This document shows, piece by piece, positions 1 to 16,060 of a DNA stretch of 64,000 bases (positions are counted from its first letter, which is position 1; the number at the start of each line of letters is the position of its first letter). Source of the DNA: Bimastos eiseni (Eukaryota; Annelida; Clitellata; Crassiclitellata; Lumbricidae); NCBI GenBank assembly GCA_959347315.1, contig OY365815.1, positions 11,476,959 through 11,540,958 on the forward strand, written 5' to 3'. The notes below the pieces were generated by a model that was not told where the DNA came from, made no database searches, and was given only the letters and a program-made list of their open reading frames with translations. Position numbers and translations under genes: made by a program.

Positions 1-207
1 GTTTATATATGTGTATGTCATCGTGTGTGCGTGCGTGCGTGTGCAAGCACTGAGAAGCAAGAAGAATCCTTCTTTAGTTATTCTGTGTATGTCTCTTCTC
101 TGTCTGTCTGGTTTTGAATCTCAATGTGTCCCTTTCTCCCTGTCCATCTTGCTCCTACTCTCTTCCCTTCAATCGTGTTGACCAAATGAGTGTGTTTGCT
201 TTGGTAG

Positions 208-5010
<4,803 letters not shown>

Positions 5011-5785
5011 GTAATGCTTTGTCCTACAGCTGTTGCAAATTAACTGCACGAATATTTATTTTTTATTTGTGACCCAAGGAATCAAAATGAGTCAGATGTC
5101 CTCGGTCCAGTTGTTGCTAGGATAACAAAATAATATGATCACAATTCATTTTTTTATTTCTGTGATAGCAGAAGTGTAAAAACTTATTTTTTTGCCCATT
5201 TCCATGAAAATCTGTAGATTGGCAAATGTTAATTTTGATCAATCCTGGGGTTTCAAGAAATTAAGAGTACACAGCTAACACGACATTTTTTGATTTTTTT
5301 GGGGTTTTTTCTAACAATATTCCCATGTGGGCTTCGTGTGTCCCACATATGTACGCATGTGATACCCATTTGGGAACATCATCATATTCTTGCCATATCT
5401 TTGCCATGTGACATTGGGATTACTGCAACGTTGCAGTTTAAAGAAGCACTCGAATTGTAGATTTTGGCGTCTAAGGCTCATGGAGCACAGTTTGACTGTG
5501 CAGTTATTGAGTTCTTGGATTAATGGTTAATGGATTAATAACACTTCTCCATCTCGGCTTTAGTCATTCTAAATGGCTTTGATTGACATCCTTCCTTCAG
5601 AAAATGGCTTAAAGCTCACTATTTCTCTTTGGCTTTCAAGGACTTTAACATCGAAGTGCATCTTTTCTTGGCAAATGATCGATATGACCTTGCACACGTT
5701 ACAAATACGATAAATAAATAAAATGCCTTCAACCTCCTCTTGATATGTAAGTTACTAAGAAGTGATCTCAAAAGTTAATCTGTGT
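5011..5785. other. No gene recognised (liprin intron or 3' region)
   Basis: AT-rich sequence with T runs. I see no open coding stretch, transposon end or tandem array here. Confidence 0.5.
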
Positions 5786-6010
5786 GATGGGATGCGGTGG
5801 TGTAGCGGCTGCTTTGTGCTTTGTAACCGGTGGGTTGCTGGTTCGAATCTACCTTAAGCCACTACGATGCGACCCTGGACAGTAATTTTTTATGGGATTG
5901 TTGTTGCATTGCATTGTGTAGAATTGCAATGTATTGTTGCTCGCTTAGGCTCGGCAACTGCTACATCGAGAGCTTGGCAACCTATTGGCGCAGGGATCCA
6001 GTCTACGGTT
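5786..6010 (+). mobile_element. tRNA-derived SINE head
   Basis: A tRNA-like 5' region carries an A-box-like GGTGGTGTAGCGG (from about 5796) and a B box GGTTCGAATCT (5839-5849) about 45 nt apart, which fits an internal Pol III promoter. There is no intact cloverleaf, so it is not called as a tRNA gene. The tRNA-unrelated body runs on to about 6010. The 3' boundary is not defined; a TTATATAGCGCCTC tail motif is seen at about 6207. Confidence 0.6.
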
Positions 6011-6649
6011 GGACCAGGTCAGACTTCTACCCTCATCTATACCCAGTAGCTTCAATAGCACCTTTGTTGTATTGCACAAGCTGATGGTCACTCTAGGTGC
6101 ATACATTGTCAAAAACTGTAATCCACTGAGATGCACGGTTAAAATCGGATGGTGTATGCTGCAGTTGTAATTGTTATTCCTCCTCTTTGGTTATTGTAAT
6201 TGTGAATTTATATAGCGCCTCTTCAGGGCACTCCCAACATGAAAACATCAAACCACGATCGAAATGAATGGTTTTCAAACGCTTGTGGACAAGGGCAAAG
6301 TAAGACGAAGAAGTTCATTATGAAGGTTACTAGACGACCTGTTCCAGAAATATGGACTGACCACAAGGAAGCTTTTATGAAGCACTGTGGAAATTTGAAC
6401 CATAGGCACAACCAGGTCATCTTGCTCTGAAAAGAATCTATGTCCTTCTATGCTTGACATCGATACACAAAGCTCAATAAGATTGACTGGGATGCAACCT
6501 GCAAGACAATTGTTGATCACAAAATGATCTGTGTAAATGTCCCTTCTGAGAGGCACACATTCTGATCACTTACCTTAGTTATCACTATTTTTTCTTTTTT
6601 ATTACTGAAACTTGATGCCGCTCTTCATCCAACATTTTTTTTACTCAGA

Positions 6650-7130
6650 AGAGCACACATGTGCCTCGACGGCGCGATTGCAGTTGTACTGCAGAGCAAT
6701 TGTGCACGAAGGACTTGCTCAGGGTCCCTACTAAGGCTGTCAACAGGTACCCGGTTACCCGACCGAGGCTGACTACTCGGGTAATGAAATCGGTTTTCGG
6801 GTACCCAAAATTAATTAAAAATGCGCGATTTACCTGAACATATGCCAGAAATATTCCATTGGTCATATTGGCTGACTGCCCGTGCAATGAAATCGATTCT
6901 CAGGTGCACATTCCATAAAAATGCGCAATTCCCTACATTTCCTAACAAAATATTCGTGCGGTCGGGTACCCGACCGCGCGGATCGACGGGTACCCGGGTT
7001 GTGAGTTCAACTTTTTTGACAGCCTTAGTCCCAACACAGTGACTACCCGGACGAGGGTCGAATCTGCTCGCTAAGCGCACACTGAATGTTACTGGTCGAC
7101 CGCTCTAACCGATCGGCCACTGTGCTAAAC
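6650..7130 (-). mobile_element. tRNA-derived SINE, split by an inserted hAT MITE
   Basis: On the minus strand 7125-7040 reads as a tRNA-like head: GTGGCCGATCGGTTAGAGCG (A box), GTCGACCAGTAACATTC and a B box AGATTCGACCCTCG, followed by CCGGGTAGTCACTGTGTTGG. The body continues beyond the insertion at 6732-7027 as GGACCCTGAGCAAGTCCTTC. Continuity across the MITE shows the SINE was there first. The anticodon arm is not convincing for a functional tRNA. Confidence 0.65.
6732..7027. mobile_element. hAT-type MITE, TIR TAAGGCTGTCAA, copy 1
   Basis: Terminal inverted repeats TAAGGCTGTCAA and TTGACAGCCTTA are flanked by GTCCCTAC (6724-6731) and GTCCCAAC (7028-7035), an 8-bp target duplication with one mismatch. 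The interior is rich in CGGGTACCCG-type palindromes. It is 296 bp and non-coding. It is the sister of the element at 29070-29316. Confidence 0.85.
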
Positions 7131-7456
7131 AAATGGGACTTTGTGCAGGTTAGTTGATCATTTGAGCACTGTATAATGCAGAATGTAAAGGTTTGTGCGT
7201 TATTGGTAATTTAATTTATGGGTGTGCATTATTTAGTAGTGCTATGCAACTGAACTTGGGATCATCATTTTATTTGCCTACAAGGAACTGAAAAGTTTAT
7301 GTGTTTTTTAATCTCTGCTTGTTTCTTCCTGTTCACTTACATTACGTTATACACATACATTATATTCTTTTCTTGAGAGTTTCCTGTGCACGGACTCCTG
7401 AGGCTTTAACGGCTATATAAATTTATTGGCTGCATTGTAATTTTATCTAATTTCAG
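7131..7456. other. No gene recognised
   Basis: AT-rich. A short GGCTATATAAATTTATTGG repeat-tail motif occurs near 7410; nothing else is recognised. Confidence 0.4.
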
Positions 7457-7511
7457 AGGATCGGCCGCAGCCAGACACAGTCGGTCAATGATTTTGCACT
7501 CGATATGCAAT
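7457..7511 (+). other. Candidate small exon (unassigned)
   Basis: An acceptor TTTTATCTAATTTCAG precedes, and a donor GTACGT follows, a 55-nt stretch open in the frame that would continue from the last liprin exon (RIGRSQTQSVNDFALDMQ). Its position suits a further liprin exon, but the residues do not resemble the conserved liprin sequence after SAM3. It could be chance. Confidence 0.2.
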
Positions 7512-7857
7512 GTACGTCAATCAAAACTTTTGTTTTCTAACTAAGATTATTAGATCAAAATATATGGGACCATGAGAAATCAGAAGTAAGATCTATTTAC
7601 TGGGTGTTCTTCTAACTTCACTATAGAACAAAAGTTTTCAAGCACTTTTGTGGTTTCATAGCTGTTTGTCTGAAACCAGACATATATAGAATGTTTATCC
7701 TTTAACTGGAAGACCTTTTGACTACTCCTTGTAAGACTTGTTGATGGGTATGTAATAATTAATTAAGTATTTACCATGTTCTACTTTACAGCTAAATACT
7801 ATGCATGAGTTCACCAGTTTTGGAAGTGCACCTTGAAACATGGTGGAAGTTGGTATA

Positions 7858-8568
7858 GGGTCGTCCATATATAACGTTACACACCTAGGGGAGGGGGTCA
7901 AACATTTGTGATGATGAGTGACAAGAGGGAGGGGTCGACAAAATGTGACATCACATCAAGCATCAATATGCATAACTTTATTAAAAATTTTATTCAATTA
8001 AATAAGTTTCACATAACTAATCATAATTATTACCATAATTTAGTAACACTAATTATGATAATTGCATTCTTAATTTTTAGATTGTTTACTTTACACTCAT
8101 TTCAATTTTGGGGTTTTGGAAGTGAGACAAACATTCTGTAACACACAAGCAGGAATCAATTATCCCGCCCAAACGCAGTCCACAGAGAGTCGTTGAACCG
8201 AAGAAAATGGAGAGTGCGTGGATCGGATATTATTTATTGCATATTTGCCTCACCGTGGGAAATTGGAGAGGCATAAAGTTTTGGATTGTTTTGAATTATT
8301 ATTATTAAACATTTTTTAAAATAATTGTAATGATTCTGCCAGAGCCTTTCATCTTGAGGATTGCATAAGATTGTAATAATTATACTTTCTCCATTTTTCT
8401 TCGTTCTACAATTATAGTTTCAAGTATTTTTATGGTTATAATTAGTTTTTGATAATTATAAGAAAATCTGCATATTTGAGGGGGTCATGGCATTTGTGAC
8501 GACATGAGACGAAGGAAAGCAGAGGTCAAAAATTGTCCACAATTGCGTGACGTCATTTATGGACGGCC
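7858..8568. mobile_element. MITE-like element with 'GG(T/C)CGTCCATA' termini
   Basis: The left end GGGTCGTCCATATATAACGT and the inverted right end GGCCGTCCATAAATGACGTC form imperfect TIRs of about 22 bp. A subterminal GGGGGTCAAACATTTGTGA-like block is repeated near both ends. The interior is AT-rich without coding capacity. A second, partial copy is nested at 2925-3107. The target duplication is not clear, so the superfamily is unassigned. Confidence 0.65.
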
Positions 8569-11002
8569 GTGAATAATTTCAGCTTTAAATACAGGTATGA
8601 ATGAATTTTATTTGGGTTTTTCAGCATGAAATTCGTTGATTATGGGCCATTTGTTGAGGTATCGACCAATCAGAATCAACTGTCAGTTTGTAACCTTTTC
8701 CTGCTCCTTTCCCACCTCTCCTATTCCTGAAGTACATGAAGGGATGATTTTCTCATCATAAAGATTCCCAACACTGCTGACATGACAGTCTTGGAGACCT
8801 TGAAAAGATCACGACCTCCGGAGTTTCAAGGTCATAAAGCACAACATAGGGAATGGGGTATCAACCAAGGAACAAAGTTCATTTTTCTGATTGAACTGTG
8901 TCGCTGACCTCAAAACATATCAACATTCGCGGCAAACAGAGAAGAATTGTGGATAGTTGTTAATTAATTGGATGATTAACTTAACAAAACGGACTTTCTG
9001 TGAATGGAAAGCAGATTGGTATAAACAAAAGACCACCTTGAAGAACAGGTATTACTATTCTGAACATACCGAGATATTTATCACGTTCATTTTCCTGGAA
9101 AACGGGATCAATCTAGGCAAGAAAGAAAATGCTTCTCGAGCTTATTAGTGCCTGAAAAACTGACTTGGAGGAATAGAAAGTTCTGAATATTCCAGAAAAT
9201 AAGTCAGGATACTTCTGTTATGTTGCCCGTGAAAACTGACATGGAAAAAGTTGAGACGATCTAGAAATTAACTTGAAAACAGACGAAACAATGGAAAACC
9301 AGCCAAAGTAATTTAATCATAATTTTTTAACAGAGAACCTGAATTTAGAGGTTTGAGAGGTTGTTCTCAATTTTTTTGTCTGCTGACTTTGGAGTTTGAT
9401 AATGAGAATTTTGTCTTTTTCTATGCATTCTGAATATGTAGATTGCCATTATGTTGCAATCCTTTGCTGAGTTTCACGTCGGATCAGACTTGCTGATTTA
9501 TAATGACTGTTATCATTATCATCATCATCATCATTTTACTTGTATTAAAAATGTGTTTTCTCTGCATGCCACTATGTAAATGGTCCTTTTCACAGCTGAA
9601 GCATCTCTGATGAGCTCCTCTGGAAGAGGTGCTATATAAATGTGAGACTACGATAAAACTTCTTTTTTTCATTGCCATCATAATCAACGTCTTTGTGGTC
9701 ATAATCTCAATATCAGTTGCTTGGCATTCATTTATTTGCAAATTATATCGTTCTTTTATTTTGGAGTCTCTATTGTATGCCAAATTCTTGTAGCAAGGGA
9801 ATCTGAAAATGTCATTTAAATGTCTTAATGCATTGCTGTACATGTACTGCATAGGCGTCAGTGGTGTTCCCAGATGGATGAGAGAAATCCATAGCTAAAA
9901 GTATTGACCTGTGTTGACATCTGCATGGGAGTTTCAACTCCTAGTGTGATGATGAGTCATCATGTTATGAGATTTATGTATCATCTTCAACATATGTTTG
10001 CATAATTTAAAGGATACTTGCAACATATTTTAAAGACAGTCACAGTATACTGGTACATGGCTATCCAACAGGAATAAGAAGATGCAATTTACAGGTAACT
10101 TTGGCTCAAAGAGTAAACCGTAGAGGTCACCCAATTGTTGAGTGTCTTCTCCAGATGGAGATACATAGGGATTCTAGGGCTAATCCAACGATTCCTTCAA
10201 TATGAGTTCAGAGGTCATGCCATGGAGTGCCTTAACTCCATTTTTTGGTGAAGTGAAGAAGTGTTACGAAATATATGTGCACTGCTGATATGTGCATTGC
10301 TGAAATGTGATGAGATAAATTTCCAGTTGCTTTCTGTTACTTAGATATTGGCTGTGTTCCAATTAATTATGAATTTAAATGCTTTGCTTTTCTTTTTTTG
10401 GTACAAATGCTTGTGTGGCTAGGTGGGAATGATCCCTGAACATTGTGAAAGTATGTTCAGCAGCAGACATTTAGAATATGATCGAGTTGTTTTGCGAAGT
10501 GGGTCGATGACTCAACCAAATTCTCAATGTATCTGTTTTCAGGAATCTCTAACAGATGGCATAATTTCTGGATAAAACCTCCATTTACATCTGTAATTGC
10601 TAGCCGTGCTATCATTTTTCAGTTTGTTTATTTTTTCTTTGAAATAATTTTGTATCAAAGAAATAAATTAATTTCATTTGTAGTCTTTATTTGATGTTTT
10701 TAGTGGTGCAAGTGTCCTGTCTCTTTCCCCACAGAAAATGAGTTTTTACTGTAAAAACTGATTTTAATAATAAAGATTCTGTGTTGCAGTAGTGTGACTG
10801 ATGTTAAATAAATTAATGCTTTGCATAATTTGAGGTTTACACACAAACAAGTTTATATTGTGTTACTGCATGTATTGTTTTTATGTTCCATTTACAGAGT
10901 TATAAAGTGCCTCTCATAGTCAAAGGCTCACACGTTTAGTAAAGGGTACTGGGGAAACTGAGTCTGCCAAACTTTGCTGATGCTAGGCCAATCCTACGTT
11001 TT
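8569..11002. other. Gene-free stretch
   Basis: No coding pattern seen. It holds a (TCA)n-like patch near 9516-9535, repeat-tail motifs near 9628 (GGTGCTATATAAAT) and 10897 (TTATAAAGTGCCTCTCATAG), and otherwise AT-rich unique-looking DNA. Confidence 0.45.
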
Positions 11003-11740
11003 ATGTCTTTTGTGCATCATCCATCTTCCATTCTTTCTCCTCCCAGATGCACAAACTCTGTGACTTGCTCCAGCTCATCTCCCTCCAATCTCACCTTCAG
11101 TTCTTTGTGTTGTTTTTCGATGATCATTGCCTTGGATTTTTCCGCATTAATTCTTAGTCCGAACCTTCTACTACTATCGTGTACACTATCTGTCAGTTTT
11201 TGCGGTTCGTATGGCGATTCTGCTAACAAGTCAATATCATCGGCAAAATGCAGGTTATTAAGTATCTGTCCATGCAGTGTCACTCCAGTTTCGACAGAAT
11301 TCACTGCGCGAGGCAATCTAAAAACCTTATCGTCGGCGACGATGAGGTTTTTACATAATGGCTCCTGTCTGTCTCTGATGGTATCCAGGTCTGTTCTCAT
11401 GTCCATGTTATTTTCTTCAAGATCTTTTCTGACATTTTCCATCCATGTCTTTGTCTGTCTTTCTCGACACCATGTTCCCTCCACGTGGCAATATAATGCA
11501 CTTGCTGGTAACCTCTTATTATCCATTCGAGTTGCATGTCCAAACCATGTGTTTCTGATGCTGTCTACCCGGCTCTACCGTTGTTTCTTTCTGTCCCAGG
11601 TCAGTCCTGGTTACATCATTGCAAATCCTGTTCCATCTGATCCTCCCAGCTATTCTTCTTAGCCAGCTCATCTGCGCCACAAAGATCCTCCTTCCGCCTG
11701 CACCAGCACTCAGATCCATGCAGCAATACCGGACTGACAA
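11003..11740 (-). mobile_element. Non-LTR retrotransposon remnant with C-terminal part placed before the RT palm
   Basis: Minus-strand translation from 11740 gives a LINE C-terminal region (MSWLRRIAGRIRWNRICNDV, TRTDLGQKE). It continues after a frame change into one open 169-codon frame (11526-11017) reading MDNKRLPASALYCHVEGTW, RQTKTWMENVRKDLE, MDMRTDLDTIRDRQ. Only then does the RT palm appear (LHFADDIDLLAES), with SSRRFGLRINAEKSKAMI and DELEQVTEFVHLGG. In this LINE group the FADD palm precedes the RLPASALY/MDMRT block, so the order is permuted. A head-to-tail junction of two truncated copies is the simplest explanation. The plus-strand frame over it is an antisense shadow. Confidence 0.8.
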
Positions 11741-13531
11741 ATGCCGTGTATAATTTCAGTTTTGTTCTTGTTGATATGCTGATATCATAAGTTTACTTTT
11801 GCTTAAAATATCAGTCAATTTATGATGCTCAGGTTTATATGCTGCCACTCTAATTCAGTCTAATAAGGTTTAACTCGAGATTTTAATAAAGCTTAAACTG
11901 TTAGATTGTTAAACTTAACTTAGTATTTTTTCATTGCATCAAGTGCAGAGAAAAATATGTGAACTCTTTGTAATAGCCTAACTGGCCTGAGATAAATAAT
12001 TGATCTAGCCTAGCAACATCATAATTGGCAATGCATTATGCATTATTGATTTAAAACCCAACACCAGCTTCCCAACCTAACCAATCATTTCGTGCATTGA
12101 CCCTTGACGCTAAGCCTGCCAACATTTCTAGTCCCAGATGGAACCCCCTAATTGACAATGTTTGCACCTTCTTGATCGAGCTGCCTCCATTTTTAGGCCT
12201 ACATGTTAGTTCTCATGTAAATGGGGTTAGATCACCAATAACTGGCATCTACGGAACACAGCGTTCGTGAATAAGTAAATGCCCAGTGCTGACATAGCCT
12301 TTGAATAGGTTGTAGTTTATAAATTTGAGATTACGCTGTGATATACACTTATTATGGACTCTAGGCCTTCCAGAAGGCTTTGTCGTGATCGTGAGCTTCG
12401 AATTTCTGAAGTGCTACGCTAAAGCTCACAATACTACTTCGAGCCAGATGGGTCCAATGGGCAGTCAAAAAGAAGTCCCACTCAGATTTTCAGAAGGTTC
12501 AGAACAAGAGAGGAGGGTTGGAATTTTCGATAAGGTGACATTTCAGCTTTGAGTGGAAAACCTGAGGTGACAGAGGAGCATGACTCATGACTTCAATAGC
12601 CTAATCAGAGGCGAGTGGCAACGATAATGGAGGAATACGTACGACTACGAGTAAGAACTCTGACCATGCCCATTACAGCCATGTAGTAGAACATTGTGAC
12701 AAATGATGAGGGAAAACAGGTTCAAATTTTGAGGTCAGGAGCTTGATTCGTCTTTACATATAGAGTCACTTTTGTTACTGTAACATTGTGCATTTTGTAC
12801 CTACAAGCAAAAGAGTTACATATTTTGAATCAGTGTTAACTGCAGAAAAGGATAGGATATCTGCACATTTTTTACAGTGCAAAGAAAGTTTTTGGAAAAT
12901 TTTAAATTACAGGGTCATTCCGTCTCAAATAAACAAATATTTCCCACTTGACCATCTACGACTTTTTTGAAATTTTCACGGATTGTTCATTGATGTCTTA
13001 GAATATGCTGTGCAAAAGTTTACAACAATATTCTTATTTTTCTTTTTTGGTAGAATTTTTAAGGTGTCTGGGTGTAGTGATTTGAAATCTTGTCTTCATT
13101 TTCTACCATATTCAGAAGGCCTATACAGGTAGTTTTGTCGATAAATTGATGAAATTTGCAGGACACCTACTCTATGTGGGACTAAGTAAGGGATGCATGA
13201 AGAAATTGATCTCAGATGGAAGGTTTTTCCTAGCAGCAGATTGAAAATGGTGAGAAAACAATTACCCTGTCTGGCGGTAATACTTTACTACTCCATTATC
13301 ACCAAATTATTGTGTGCACAAATAAGCAATTAGATTACCATAGTCTTATAATGTGTACTTGTTCCATAATGGCCATCTAAAAATGACAAAAAGCACATTT
13401 TTGCATTTTTACGACCATTTTAAAGGTCTTATAAAGGCATGTTGGAGAAGTGATCAAGCTGTGAAATTTACACCGTTGGAAAGAGCAACTCAAATAGTAG
13501 TAACTACAACAAGAATTGTTTTTGAGACTTC
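11741..13531. other. Gene-free stretch
   Basis: No recognisable gene or transposon end. A 75-codon frame at 12325-12552 has no family resemblance and no splice context that I could support. Confidence 0.4.
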
Positions 13532-14227
13532 GGCAATCCTCCGAATCCCGGTCCCAAATTATTTTATACTAATAAGAGGAAGTATAGTACATCAGAGTAT
13601 GTTATTTATTGATAGAACACAGCATAAGTGTTATTTATTGTAAGACAACCAGTCATCAACTACTAAATATTGTAATTGTCGCACAGCATTTGCAAATAGC
13701 TGCCGAGAACGTTCTGTTTGTGACTGTTGCGCCACTGAAAGGCCGACAAGTAGCTTGCAAACAGAGCGCGACTTGCACCGCTCTGATACCGTAGTTTACG
13801 TTTTGCTTGCACCCACAATCCTTCGATAGTTTCTGTGTGAATGTCCCTGTGTACTGAATGAACGAACTCATGAGCGTGCACAACAACTGCATGATCATAC
13901 ACCCCGTTGTTTATGCGAGCGACATTCTGATAGCCTCGCCAAGCGTCTGTGACGACTGTTGTCCCCGGCAACACATGATTATTGATAATGCGTTCCAGTG
14001 TTTGTGCATCTCGACGGGCAACAACCTCCATCCAACTCCATCCAACATCGTCCGCTACCACGCTCGACCAAGCCAACAACCCACTTGCCAACGCGTCGAA
14101 CGAGTTTGTAGTCTCATAATTTAGAAGGAAACCGTCACTTGAATTGTCCGCCAACAAGAATTTTGGCAAGCATATCTATGTGATAACACATACGAAATAA
14201 TTTGGGACCGGAATTCGGAGGATTGCC
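13532..14227 (-). mobile_element. Merlin-like DNA transposon, internally deleted, with 33-bp terminal inverted repeats
   Basis: The ends form a nearly perfect 33-bp inverted repeat: 13532-13564 starts GGCAATCCTCCGAAT and 14195-14227 is its complement with one difference. Between them, 14169-13663 (minus) is a 168-codon frame matching the ISXO2-like transposase domain of Merlin/IS1016-type elements (VVARRDAQTLERIINNHVLP, GTTVVTDAWRGYQN, HTETIEGLWVQAKRKL). The second Asp (TDAWRGY) and the third catalytic-position acidic region (TETIEGLW) are visible. The N-terminal part with the first Asp is not recognisable, and the element is shorter than usual. No target duplication is clear. Likely a deletion derivative. 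Confidence 0.85.
13663..14169 (-). pseudogene. ISXO2-like/Merlin transposase, C-terminal portion
   Basis: A 168-aa open frame inside the TIRs of 13532-14227. From about residue 45 it follows the ISXO2-like DDE fold: a strand WSWMEVVARR, then HVLPGTTVVTDAWRGYQN with the second Asp, a region ending HEFVHSVHRDIHTETIEGLW with the acidic third position, and a basic helix VQAKRKLRYQ. The first about 45 residues show no family resemblance, so the DNA-binding part and first catalytic Asp appear lost. Full-length relatives are roughly twice this length, so catalysis is unlikely although no internal stop has accumulated. Confidence 0.75.
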
Positions 14228-15275
14228 CAAAAATTGAAACAACTAGTCTATTTATGAATTCGATTAAATGACACTTAAAATTCATTTGGAACTGTCAATA
14301 TTGGGAGCACTATGTAAACAGGCATGTAGTATGCGCGCAATATGTCAATGAAGAACTTATTCTCAGTCTAATATAAAGTTTGTCAATGCATTTCACATAT
14401 TAACAACAGGAGACATTGATGCAGCTCCATCCAAAACACAACAGTCTACATTAAGTTCAGAAATATCTTTGGTTGGAATAGACAGAGTACTGAAGCAAGT
14501 TAGCAAATCTGATTTGGTACCAAATCTCAGTGACCGTCGCTGTGACAAAGAAGGTGGATTAGCTTGAAAATTTTTCATGTCAAAAATATTCGTCAAGATC
14601 ACTCTCACGAGATTGACAAGCGATGTACAACTGCGAAAACAACTGACAGTCTATTGTTAGCTCAGCTACTTTTAAACGACTTGCACTCTTCGTGTTGGAA
14701 GCTGACTTGAATGTAAACAATGGTAGCTTATTTTTAGGGATTGGGTCATGAATAGAAACTCTTCCATGAAATCGTTCATGGAAAACAGTTTCAAATTGCA
14801 TGTTGCCCAACTCCCGAGCTGCTCTAACACTGGAACAAACAACATTATCTGCAATTGTGTGACAGTCAAGAAACAATAAATCATCATTTGCGGTTTCACT
14901 AAATGTATTGTCCTCTTGTTCAAAAATCTTGAGTACATTCTTAACATCCTGCTGAAATCGTTTCTGACAACATGGTTTCTGCTCATGATGTTTGCGGTCA
15001 TCATTAACCCCTCTAAAAATCCCTTCAAATTCTTCCAAACATCTTAGAATCTCAGGACCTGAAATTATCCATTTGCTAAGAGAGCGGCATCACTTTCGGC
15101 TAGCCCAACTGTACTTCCATCACTTTGATTAACGCATTTAGCTATTTATGTGCATGGTCAATTGAAATGTTGGAGAAATGCTTGTTAGATTTAGAAACGG
15201 TAAATTTTGAATTCGTCGTCCCACTATAAGAACTGAACAGGTGTCTTACTTTTTCAGACCACCATTGGACATATG

Positions 15276-15348
15276 ACTCAAATTATTGTGATGATATCCC
15301 TGAGCCAAATTTCTATTGGCTCAGGGATATCATCACAATAATTTGAGT
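15276..15348. repeat. Perfect 33-bp inverted repeat with 7-nt loop
   Basis: 15276-15308 (ACTCAAATTATTGTGATGAT...) and 15316-15348 are exact reverse complements separated by ATTTCTA. It lies inside the pseudogene at 14393-16660 and could extrude as a 73-nt hairpin. Confidence 0.9.
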
Positions 15349-15471
15349 ATGCATGTTGTAGGCAAATGTATAGAGCAGCAGCTGTAACTGAGTGTGCATA
15401 AGGAGTTCTTTTAACATGTGATGCACTAATTAACGAATCAGCAACTCCAGATGTCGATACGCCAGCATTCA

Positions 15472-16060
15472 CTCAACACTGAACTGAACCATCTAACCAG
15501 TTACCTAGCATCTTGAGAGCAGCCATTTCGATATGCAAATACAAATTTTCCGCCACAGTGCCAGAACCGTCGCAATGATTCGACATTCACTTACAGTTGT
15601 TCGTAACGATGTTCATAATGTGCATCCAGAACAAGTTCCTGCTGTAACTCTTGATCAACCGCTATAAGTTCTTATGCACAAATCAGCAACTTCAGATGTC
15701 GCTACGCCAGCATTCACTAAACACTGGACACAACCTGAACCTGCTAACCAGTTATCTGGCATCTTAAGAGCAGCCATTTTGATATGCAAGCCACCCATCA
15801 TGATAACAAAATGTTCTCCATTAATTATCAGGCCAGTGCCATTGTATTTACTTTGCTAGTGCATATAGCGGCTGATCAAAAATTACAACAAGAACTTGTT
15901 CTGGATGCACATTAGGAACAGCGTTACGAACAACTGTAAGGGGAATGCCGAATCATTTCGACGGTTTTGGCACTGTGGCGGAAAATTTGTATTTGCATAT
16001 CGAAGTGGCTGCTCTCAAGATGCTAGGTAACTGGTGAGATGGTTCAGTTCAGTGTTGAGA
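15472..16060. repeat. Long inverted repeat (about 190-bp arms) plus a direct copy in the loop
   Basis: Arm 15472-15664 and arm 15870-16060 are reverse complements with few differences (for example CTCAACACTGAACTGAACCA and CCGCCACAGTGCCA). The spacer at 15684-15800 carries a further copy in the direct orientation (GTCGCTACGCCAGCATTCAC). All three encode the same HIEMAALK segment of the pseudogene, so one piece of coding sequence was duplicated and inverted. Confidence 0.85.

Noticed and set aside
7035..7125. tRNA gene on the minus strand
   Set aside because: A and B boxes are present but the anticodon arm and acceptor pairing are poor and SINE sequence follows; treated as a SINE head.
11003..11662. 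219-codon plus-strand open frame
   Set aside because: It is antisense to the LINE remnant on the minus strand, whose translation carries clear reverse-transcriptase motifs.
12325..12552. 75-codon frame as a liprin 3' exon
   Set aside because: No similarity to the liprin C-terminus and no convincing splice sites.
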